This document shows, one piece after another, positions 8,270-15,165 of a stretch of 64,000 bases of DNA (positions within the stretch are counted from its first letter, which is position 1; each line of letters opens with the position of its first letter). This stretch comes from Chitinophaga agrisoli (GTDB taxonomy: Bacteria; Bacteroidota; Bacteroidia; Chitinophagales; Chitinophagaceae). Both the position numbers and the translations under genes were made by a program. The notes under the pieces are model-generated. The model was not told where the DNA came from and ran no database searches. It saw only the letters and a program-made list of their open reading frames with translations. The stretch covers positions 1,666,481-1,730,480 of the forward strand of contig NZ_VUOC01000002.1 in the NCBI RefSeq assembly GCF_008386695.1. Direction: 5' to 3'.

Positions 8270-9967
8270 CTATGAATGCCTGTTCCTGGCCAGCCGGCTT
8301 CGATTGTCTTTCTGTATCTCGCTCTTCAGGTCTTCTTCTGTATATGTCCGGTTCAGCTCTTCCTGCATCGATTCAAACTCTTCACGCAAGCCGGCTATCT
8401 TGGCTTCCAGTACCCGGCGTCTTCTTTCCACTACCATCTCTTTCCTGGAGGCAGCCTGTGCCCTTAGCACCTTCTCTGTTTCTTCCTGCAATTGTTGCGC
8501 CACCCTTGCGGACCCGGTAAGTATACCCTCCGGGCCCATATATACGTCCACCAGCTCCAGACCTTTATCTGTGATGACAAATTCCCGTACCTGGTTGGAA
8601 TGTTTCATGCCGCGGGATTTCATAATGTACATGCCCCTATTGCGCTCCCCGTTAGTCTCCATATCCTTCAGGAGCAGCCAGGTATCCACCAGCGAAGAAA
8701 TGCTCTGGTCCAGCTCCCGGTCCGGGGTATTGAGGGCCGTCATCAGCACGGTGATGCCTTCGTTCTGGAAAAAGTCCATTAACCTGGTCAGCATAGATTT
8801 CACCTCGCTCACCGTACCTACCGTGGTCAGATTGCTTACGGGGTCAATGATAACCGTAGAAGGTTTACGCGTTTTTACCATTTTATGGATGGTGACCAGG
8901 TGCATCTCCAACCCATACAGGGTTGGCCGGGAGGCATGGATATGCAGCAGCCCACTTTTTACATGCGGCTCCAGGTCAATGCCTATGGAGCGCATATTAC
9001 GTATGATCTGCGGGGGCGATTCTTCAAAGGCAAAATAGATACAGCTTTCACCCCGGCTACAGGCTTCGTTGGCAAAACAGGCCGCAATACTGGTTTTACC
9101 GGTACCGGAGGTACCTGACACCAGTATGCTGCTGCCTTTAAAGAAGCCGTTGCCACCCAGCATCTTATCCAGGGAGGGAATACCGGAAGGCACCCGTTCC
9201 TGTGCCACAGTGTTCTCCAGCTTTAAAGAGGTAACGGGTAATACGGCCAAACCTTCCTCGTCTATGAGAAAAGGGTATTCGTTAGTGCCGTGTACAGATC
9301 CCCGGTATTTGACTATACGGAGCAGACGGGTGGCTATCTTATCCGTTACCCGCTGGTCCAACAGAATCACGCAGTCGGAGACATATTCCTCCAGGCCTTC
9401 CCGCGTAAGGGTGTCAACGCCTTTTTCCGCGGTAACGATGGCGGTGACCTGCTTTTCCTTCAGCCACTGAAACAATCTTTTCAGCTCCGCGCGTAAAATA
9501 AAACGATCCTGCAGGCCGGAGAAAAGGCTTTCTACTGTATCCAACACTACGCGTTTAGCACCAATGGTGTCAATGGCGTGGCCCAGGCGGATGAACAGCC
9601 CTTCCAGATCATATTCTCCCGTTTCCTGGATCTCGTCGCGGTCCACATGCACATGATCTATCTTCAGCAAACCGGCGGACTGCAATCCCTGCAGGTCAAA
9701 GCCTAATGACGCCACATTGGTGGTCAGTTCTTCCGTTTTTTCCTCAAAGGTCACAAACACGCCGGGTTCATTAAACTCGGTGATACCACGTACTATAAAT
9801 TCGGTGGAAAGCAATGTTTTACCACTTCCCGGCCCCCCGCAAACCAGCGTAGGCCTGCCAGCAGGTATACCGCCACCGGTAATTTCATCCAGCCCTGAAA
9901 TACCTGTCTGCACCTTTTTGAGCACCCGCTCCTGTAGTACTACGTCGTTGTTTATCTGGTGTGCCAT
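8270..9967 (-). CDS. kaiC: KaiC-like double-RecA ATPase/kinase
   Basis: 565 residues with two RecA-type domains. CI: Walker A GGPGSGKT at 44-51 and the paired catalytic glutamates FVTFEEK at 75-76. CII: Walker A GTSGTGKT near 284 and a second EE in YFAFEESPP near 313. The region matching the KaiC autophosphorylation site reads SISSLVDT near 423, giving Ser-Ser where the cyanobacterial protein has Ser431-Thr432. It continues into MKSRGMKHSNQVREFVITDKG, which matches the KaiC C-terminal part. The last 85 residues form a long charged coiled coil, longer than the usual KaiC tail. It heads the kaiC-kaiB-kaiB-kinase operon. Because kaiA is absent, a self-sustained clock cannot be assumed; timers and stress roles are known for KaiBC-only bacteria. 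Confidence 0.95.
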   Translation of the reverse strand: MAHQINNDVVLQERVLKKVQTGISGLDEITGGGIPAGRPTLVCGGPGSGKTLLSTEFIVRGITEFNEPGVFVTFEEKTEELTTNVASLGFDLQGLQSAGLLKIDHVHVDRDEIQETGEYDLEGLFIRLGHAIDTIGAKRVVLDTVESLFSGLQDRFILRAELKRLFQWLKEKQVTAIVTAEKGVDTLTREGLEEYVSDCVILLDQRVTDKIATRLLRIVKYRGSVHGTNEYPFLIDEEGLAVLPVTSLKLENTVAQERVPSGIPSLDKMLGGNGFFKGSSILVSGTSGTGKTSIAACFANEACSRGESCIYFAFEESPPQIIRNMRSIGIDLEPHVKSGLLHIHASRPTLYGLEMHLVTIHKMVKTRKPSTVIIDPVSNLTTVGTVSEVKSMLTRLMDFFQNEGITVLMTALNTPDRELDQSISSLVDTWLLLKDMETNGERNRGMYIMKSRGMKHSNQVREFVITDKGLELVDVYMGPEGILTGSARVAQQLQEETEKVLRAQAASRKEMVVERRRRVLEAKIAGLREEFESMQEELNRTYTEEDLKSEIQKDNRSRLARNRHS

Positions 9968-10348
9968 AACCTTATAATTTTAAAATTGCTCATATGCAAA
10001 ACCTATGCTTGTGTCTGCAAAGTCCGGGCCTGCTGTATCATCTCTTTATATACATCCTGAGATGCAGGCAGTAAGCTAATATCCTGCTCTCCTTTGATCT
10101 ACAGCAGTTATACAGGCGTTGCCTAAAATGACAACTACCCTATATTTATCGTATAGCCGAGGGAAGGAATTGTGGAAATTCCTACACAATTTGAAGAGGG
10201 CAGTGCGACGGAGTCAACAATAAAAAAAGCTGCCAGCTTTTAGCCGTTAACGGTTAATGACCGGAGCGGAAAATAACACATGATCCGCTAGCGTGTACAC
10301 ATCACCGCCAATTGCTAAAAGCTAACAGCAAAACCTAACTGCTCTCTG
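9968..10348. other. 381-bp intergenic region between the GH99-like locus and kaiC
   Basis: No gene is visible. The kaiC-proximal 150 bp should hold the kai promoter; a TA-N3-TTTG box on the minus strand at 9997-10005 is a weak candidate without a well-spaced upstream TTG. A 7-bp inverted repeat (AATTGTG at 10168-10174 and CACAATT at 10185-10191) lies in the middle. The distal 110 bp hold the terminator of the upstream polysaccharide locus, listed separately. Confidence 0.6.
10222..10329 (-). terminator. Large-loop intrinsic terminator after the GH99-like locus
   Basis: On the minus strand, arm 10329-10314 can pair with arm 10244-10229 over 16 positions, two of them G-U pairs. It is followed at once by seven U residues (10228-10222). 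The loop is about 69 nt and contains a smaller hairpin (GCGGA/TCCGC). An alternative shorter hairpin, AAAAGCTG-G-CAGCTTTT, overlaps the distal arm. It lies 20 bp after the stop of the last gene of the locus. Confidence 0.65.
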
Positions 10349-12139
10349 TTACTGGTTGAACCTGAATTTTTCTGTAGCGCCTATGCTGGTACTGTTACAG
10401 GTCATGGCCTGTGTACCGTTGCCGCTGGAAACATAACGGCCATTGTTACCCCTGAGGGAGATGGTGCCGTCTGCATTCGACACCCAGTCAAACTGTTCCC
10501 AGGGACCAATGGCAGGGCGGTTGCAGTTCATGGGCTGCGTACCGTTCTCGCTGCATACGTACTGGTTCTGGTTAATAAGGGCTATTTTGCCACTGCCAGC
10601 ATTCACTACGGTAAACTGCTCCCAGCCCTGGGCTACGGGGCGGTTGCAGTTCATAGGCTGCGTACCATTCTCACTGCACACATACTGGTTATTGGAGCCT
10701 TTGAGGGTAATGGTTTGCCCGATAGGCGCACCAGGGCCGTTACCCCCACCGGGAAAGGGCACTGTAGGGCGGGTAGCCGTCAGTCCAATCTGGCCTTTGA
10801 GCATCCTGGCGCCATCGCCGGTCAGGCGCAGGTAATAGTCTGCGGAGCAGGCCACACCATCTTCATCCAACGCCCAGAAACCGGAACCCGCCGGTACCCA
10901 GGCGGCGCTTTCCGCCGTTTTGGCGATCTGGTTGCCTTCATTATACTCATCAAACATGGAAATGTAGATGCCCTGAGCACCCAGTCTCACCATATTATAG
11001 AACTGCCGCCACATAAAATCGCCGTGTGCGCGTTGGCGGTCCTGCAGATCACCGGGCAGTACACAGGGCTGGTAGTCAATGCCATTCTGGTTGCAGAAGG
11101 CCTGGTCTCCTACGTTCACATTATTGTAAAAATTGTCTGATCCATTGGCGTCTCCAATGCGGCCCACCATCCAGGGTGACAGCATATTAAATGCTTTGTA
11201 CACATCCAGGAAACCGGTACGGGAGTCTGCACCTGCCGGAGCGGTACGCCACCAGGTAGGTACGCCGCCAATTACATAACAGCCCTGTCCTTTGAACCAG
11301 TTGATCACGTCGAGGCAGGCGGATGAGGAGAAGTTGTGATTGTTGTCGTTAAAGCCAAAGCCCCAGATACATACTACAGGTTTACCGTTCTGGTAAGCGT
11401 AGGCGGATGAGGAGGTGTAGGCCTTCATCTTGTTGGTCCAGTCTGTCTTGATCTCTGACTGCATGTTATTCCAGCCGCTTACATCATACATGATGTAGAA
11501 TTTGCGGCCATAGGTTTCCGCGGCCGTTTTTACCTTGGCGGTAATGGCGTCGCGCACGGGACCTTCCCCGCCGGTGGGATTAAAACGCTGCAATGCGGCA
11601 CAGTCAATGCCGTACTGCTGCATCCACTGAAACTGCACGTTCACAGACTGGTCTGTGAAAGATGAGAACAGCCTTGCCTGTTGCCCGTTACCCAGGTTGG
11701 CGAAACTGGTGGCAAAAGTGGTGGTGTAGTCCCTTACATCCGGCCATGATTTCATGCCCTTGTTGGTAGGGGAAGGCGATTGTCCCCAATCCTGGGTCCA
11801 GTGCCACCAGGCGTTAATAGGCGAGCCATCGCCTATGCAGGCAAACCAGCCCTGGTAGCCTACGGTCACTTTTCCTACTACATCGCCTACGGGGGAGGCC
11901 AGTGGTGTGGCGCCCAGCTTAGCAGAACGGGCTTCGTCCGTCAGCTGGTCCGACATGTTCTTGGTGCATGCGGCCAGCAGTGCGAAGGTTGCGAATAATA
12001 ATACATACTTTCCCTGGGTCCATAGGTAATTACCGGTGCGTTGCTTGCTGAATCTTTTGATCGTGCTTGTCCAATGCTTTACAAACGTGGAATTGGGCCG
12101 GGTACAGGCGGCCACCTGTTCAGATGTGCTCTTTTTCAT
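10349..12139 (-). CDS. GH71/99-like glycoside hydrolase lipoprotein with C-terminal beta-trefoil-like repeats
   Basis: 596 residues. A hydrophobic stretch ending LLAACTKN gives a lipobox cysteine near residue 58, unusually far in; no internal ATG lies between, so about 45 polar residues precede the signal unless a non-ATG start is used. The catalytic domain (about 85-440) shows GYQGWFACIGDG, QWMQQYGIDCAALQRF, VVCIWGFGF and MFDEYNEGNQ near 395. The last resembles the FNEWHEG block that supplies the two glutamates of GH99 endo-mannan-hydrolysing enzymes. Residues 475-596 hold three repeats of NGRYVSSGNGTQAMTCN type, also found in the chitinase of this window, likely sugar-binding. It is the last gene of the SusCD locus. 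Confidence 0.82.
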   Translation of the reverse strand: MKKSTSEQVAACTRPNSTFVKHWTSTIKRFSKQRTGNYLWTQGKYVLLFATFALLAACTKNMSDQLTDEARSAKLGATPLASPVGDVVGKVTVGYQGWFACIGDGSPINAWWHWTQDWGQSPSPTNKGMKSWPDVRDYTTTFATSFANLGNGQQARLFSSFTDQSVNVQFQWMQQYGIDCAALQRFNPTGGEGPVRDAITAKVKTAAETYGRKFYIMYDVSGWNNMQSEIKTDWTNKMKAYTSSSAYAYQNGKPVVCIWGFGFNDNNHNFSSSACLDVINWFKGQGCYVIGGVPTWWRTAPAGADSRTGFLDVYKAFNMLSPWMVGRIGDANGSDNFYNNVNVGDQAFCNQNGIDYQPCVLPGDLQDRQRAHGDFMWRQFYNMVRLGAQGIYISMFDEYNEGNQIAKTAESAAWVPAGSGFWALDEDGVACSADYYLRLTGDGARMLKGQIGLTATRPTVPFPGGGNGPGAPIGQTITLKGSNNQYVCSENGTQPMNCNRPVAQGWEQFTVVNAGSGKIALINQNQYVCSENGTQPMNCNRPAIGPWEQFDWVSNADGTISLRGNNGRYVSSGNGTQAMTCNSTSIGATEKFRFNQ

Positions 12140-12223
12140 TGTGTAGGGTTTTTGGATTTAATGAATAAAGAATATGGTTTTCATCAATGAAATTCAGCTT
12201 TGTAAAACGCGGAATGGATCCTG

Positions 12224-13498
12224 TTAATTGCGCTTAGGCATTTCCTGGCTCAACGGCTTTTCCTTACGCAGCATCTTAGCCGCTTCGCCGGTAAGCCACA
12301 GGTAAAGGTCTGAGGGTTTACCATCCATATCTATAAAGGATACATTCTTTGCCACCGGCGGGTTGTCAGACACTTTAAAGATGGCGGTGCCTTCGTTCAC
12401 CTCATCAAACATAGCTACATAGATCATAGAAGCGCCTGCGCCAATGGCGGTAGATAACTGCTGCCAGTAGAAACGGCCTCCCTGGCGCGGAATGGAGCCT
12501 ATGGGTTTTATATCATCCGGGAATTCGTGCATGCTCAGGTTATGCCAGCTAAAGCCCGGACAAACACAGGGCACATATTCGATCTTATTTTGCCGGCACC
12601 ATTCCATATCATTTACGATCTGATCGCGGTAACGGTCCATATCATTATGCAGCAATGGTGAGAACCGCTGCACCATCCAGGGCATTACAATATCTGCGCG
12701 TTTAATGATGGTATGGAGGTAAGGATCGTGGATACAATCTGCATTCAGCTCGCGCCATGCGGTAGGCACACCCAGCATAACGGTGCAGTGCCCATATACA
12801 GGATCGTTCTGCAGGAAATCTATCAATCGCTCCAGGCCTATATTACGGATATCATAGGGCCTGTCCGGGAAGCCAATTCCCCAGATACATACGATCGGTT
12901 TGCCGTTCTCATGCAAATAAGTATTGGCGCCGGATTGGCGGGTTACCTTCAGTGTATCTACCAGGTATTTCCAGTCCTGTATAATGGCGGAGCAGTCTTC
13001 TCCTTTGCCCCGTAGGCCAGAGAGATCATACATCACGGCAATGGCCCTTTTGTATTTGGAGGCAGCTTCCAATGCATTGGATAAGATGATGGAAGATTCT
13101 TTTTTGCCGCTGCCTTCGCGGGTACTATTAAAGAAGCGCTGCATAAATACGCCGTCTACACCGTATTGCTGCATCCATTTAAAATGCAGGTCCACCGTGC
13201 TTTTATCCAATGAGCTAAAGAAGCGGGCTTTTGAACCATCCTTTAATACAAAAGGCGTTTCGTAGGTCTTTTCATACTCGCTTACATCCGGCCAGGCATC
13301 TATGCTGCTACGTGTATCATCCCCATAGGCATAGCGCCGGGCAGCAGAACCATCGCCTGCCGCCCGGAACCAACCCTGGTAGCCTGCCATTACCAGCCCT
13401 TTATAGCTGGGGTATAATGTCTGGGCGCTATGCCTTTCCTGAGCCGATAGCGTGGAAGTGTAAATAAAAAAAGAGAGCAGTAATATGATATATCGCAT
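12224..13498 (-). CDS. GH71/99-like glycoside hydrolase (catalytic domain only)
   Basis: 424 residues: signal peptide (1-19, ending LSAQ) then a single GH99-like catalytic domain. It shares blocks with the enzyme downstream: MAGYQGWFRAAGDGS, WMQQYGVDGVFMQRFF, VCIWGIGFPDRP, VMPWMVQRF, and MFDEVNEGTAIF near 366 with the same Glu-x-x-Glu pair. It lacks the repeat module and the lipobox, so it is probably periplasmic, while the lipoprotein paralogue may sit on the cell surface. Known Bacteroides GH99 enzymes cut alpha-mannan; the substrate here is not proven. It lies 83 bp after susD and 84 bp before the paralogue. Confidence 0.82.
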   Translation of the reverse strand: MRYIILLLSFFIYTSTLSAQERHSAQTLYPSYKGLVMAGYQGWFRAAGDGSAARRYAYGDDTRSSIDAWPDVSEYEKTYETPFVLKDGSKARFFSSLDKSTVDLHFKWMQQYGVDGVFMQRFFNSTREGSGKKESSIILSNALEAASKYKRAIAVMYDLSGLRGKGEDCSAIIQDWKYLVDTLKVTRQSGANTYLHENGKPIVCIWGIGFPDRPYDIRNIGLERLIDFLQNDPVYGHCTVMLGVPTAWRELNADCIHDPYLHTIIKRADIVMPWMVQRFSPLLHNDMDRYRDQIVNDMEWCRQNKIEYVPCVCPGFSWHNLSMHEFPDDIKPIGSIPRQGGRFYWQQLSTAIGAGASMIYVAMFDEVNEGTAIFKVSDNPPVAKNVSFIDMDGKPSDLYLWLTGEAAKMLRKEKPLSQEMPKRN

Positions 13499-13525
13499 GA
13501 GTGATTGTTAAAGGGTAGGTACTAA

Positions 13526-13574
13526 CTATTAGCTATTGCCTGTTAGGTAGTTGTAAACAGGCAATAGCTAACAG
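13526..13574 (-). promoter_or_regulatory. Intercistronic hairpin between susD and the first GH99-like gene
   Basis: A 14-bp perfect inverted repeat (13531-13544 and 13556-13569), extendable to 19 bp with one mismatch, encloses an 11-nt loop. On the coding (minus) strand it starts eight bases after the susD stop and has no U-run after it, so it is not a standard terminator for this operon. It may set the ratio of SusCD to enzyme mRNA by RNase protection or partial attenuation. Confidence 0.55.
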
Positions 13575-13581
13575 CTTTTTA

Positions 13582-15135
13582 TTAATATCCGTCGTTTTGC
13601 TCCCATTGCGGGTTACGCAGCATTTCCTGCAGCGGGATGGGGGCCAGGTAACGCTGTTCCAGCGCGGCCGGATTGTTTTTTATCGCATCCGGGATGGGCG
13701 CTTCCTCAGCACTGCGCGTTGCCAGTATTTGCGGCAGCAGGTGCAGGCGCACAATATCATACCAGCGTATACCAAACTCACCTGCAAACTCATACGCGCG
13801 TTCCTTTACCACAGAATCGCGGAAGGCGGTGAGTGTTAGCCCCTGTGCCAGATCCGGCAGGCCAGCACGGCGGCGTACCTGGTTAACAGCGGCATAACCT
13901 TCTGCGGTAGGCGCATTGGCCGCCATGGCAGATGCTTCCGCATAATTCAGCAGCACCATGGGATACCGTATAATATCCAATGATTTATTGGTACTAGGCC
14001 CTGCGGAGATGATGGAGGTAGGCGTTTCCACGATACCATCGCCTACACCCGCCCGGAATTTCTTATAAAAAGGATGGTGTGATAAGGTGGCGTTGGAATT
14101 CCAGGGCACCAGGTTATAATTATTGGTGGTACCCACCCTTATCTTCAGCGTATCGTAGAAAGTGGCTTCTGTTCTCGCACATACGGGTGCGTTGAGGAAG
14201 AAATTGATCTCCGGGTAAAAATCGTTCCAGCCTGCAGGGCCAGACAGCGGCACTTCGTCCTGCGGCATACAGGAAGAGCCATACAAACGCTGCGGCAGAT
14301 TGCCCGCCACGTTGAATTGTAAGGCAAACACTGACTCCGTGTTGTTATTGGTGGTAAACACCTTTGCATAATCCGGCACCAGTGAGTATTTACCGGATTT
14401 AATAACAGCATCTGACTGTGCGGCAGCCAATGCGTAGTTAGCGGTTTGCTGCAGCGGATAACCGGCCATTGTTAAGTACACCTCTGCCAGTAATGACTGT
14501 GCAGACAGTTTATTGGCCCTGCCCGGCGCGCCGGGGAAATTATCAGGCAGATAATCAGCAGCTGTTTTCAGGTCACTTACGATCTGCTCATAGATCTTAT
14601 CCACCGGGTCGCGCTGCGGCCTCGCGTCTACATCCAGCGGCGCATTGATCAGCGGCAAAGGGCCAAAGGTCCTTACCAGCATGTAATAGCCAAACGCCCT
14701 TAAAAAATAGGCCTGGCCGGCATATTGGTTCTTTACTTCATCTGTGGCATTTACCTGCTGATAGTTAGCCAGCACGTTATTGGCCTGGTAGATAGCGGTC
14801 CAGGGGCCCTGCCATGCGTTTGACAGGCGGTTGTCCGGCACATCGGGCGTGGCGTTCAGCTGGTCAAAAACAAGGAAACCCTGTTTGTTGGAAAAACTCA
14901 CCGTGCCCAGGTCATCAGACCCAAAACAAGGCGTAACCGCGCTGATGTTCGCATAGGCCGCATCCACTGAATATTGCAGGTAGATAGCCGCCACGGCGGC
15001 ATCCAGGTCAGACACAGATTTAAAATAGGTACCTGGCGTGAGGTTCCCCTTTGGATCTTCCGTCAGCTTCTGACAACCGGTGAATACAACGGCCAGCAGC
15101 AAAACGAATGGAAGGATATATCTTACTCGTATCAT
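13582..15135 (-). CDS. susD: SusD/RagB-family outer-membrane glycan-binding lipoprotein
   Basis: 517 residues. The lipoprotein signal ends at the lipobox VVFTGCQKLTEDPKG (Cys near 21). SusD signatures: LTPGTYFKSVSDLDAAVAAIYLQY near the N-terminus, QAYFLRAFGYYMLVRTFGPLPLI near 150, and C-terminal RRRAGLPDL...KERAYEFAGEFGIRWYDIVRLH. SusD proteins cap the TonB-dependent SusC channel on the cell surface and bind glycan. The gene starts 30 bp after susC. The ending PQWEQNDGY is typical for the family. Confidence 0.95.
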   Translation of the reverse strand: MIRVRYILPFVLLLAVVFTGCQKLTEDPKGNLTPGTYFKSVSDLDAAVAAIYLQYSVDAAYANISAVTPCFGSDDLGTVSFSNKQGFLVFDQLNATPDVPDNRLSNAWQGPWTAIYQANNVLANYQQVNATDEVKNQYAGQAYFLRAFGYYMLVRTFGPLPLINAPLDVDARPQRDPVDKIYEQIVSDLKTAADYLPDNFPGAPGRANKLSAQSLLAEVYLTMAGYPLQQTANYALAAAQSDAVIKSGKYSLVPDYAKVFTTNNNTESVFALQFNVAGNLPQRLYGSSCMPQDEVPLSGPAGWNDFYPEINFFLNAPVCARTEATFYDTLKIRVGTTNNYNLVPWNSNATLSHHPFYKKFRAGVGDGIVETPTSIISAGPSTNKSLDIIRYPMVLLNYAEASAMAANAPTAEGYAAVNQVRRRAGLPDLAQGLTLTAFRDSVVKERAYEFAGEFGIRWYDIVRLHLLPQILATRSAEEAPIPDAIKNNPAALEQRYLAPIPLQEMLRNPQWEQNDGY

Positions 15136-15165
15136 GTGATTTGTTTGAAAGTATAAAGCTTGTTA

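Noticed and set aside
9997-10022. Possible kaiC promoter (TTTG and TA-N3-TTTG on the minus strand)
   Set aside because: The two boxes are only 12 bases apart, shorter than the 19-base spacing expected, so it was not called as a promoter.
10168-10191. Inverted repeat AATTGTG/CACAATT upstream of kaiC
   Set aside because: Only 7 bp and a single copy; it could be a regulator site, but no second copy or matching regulator was found.
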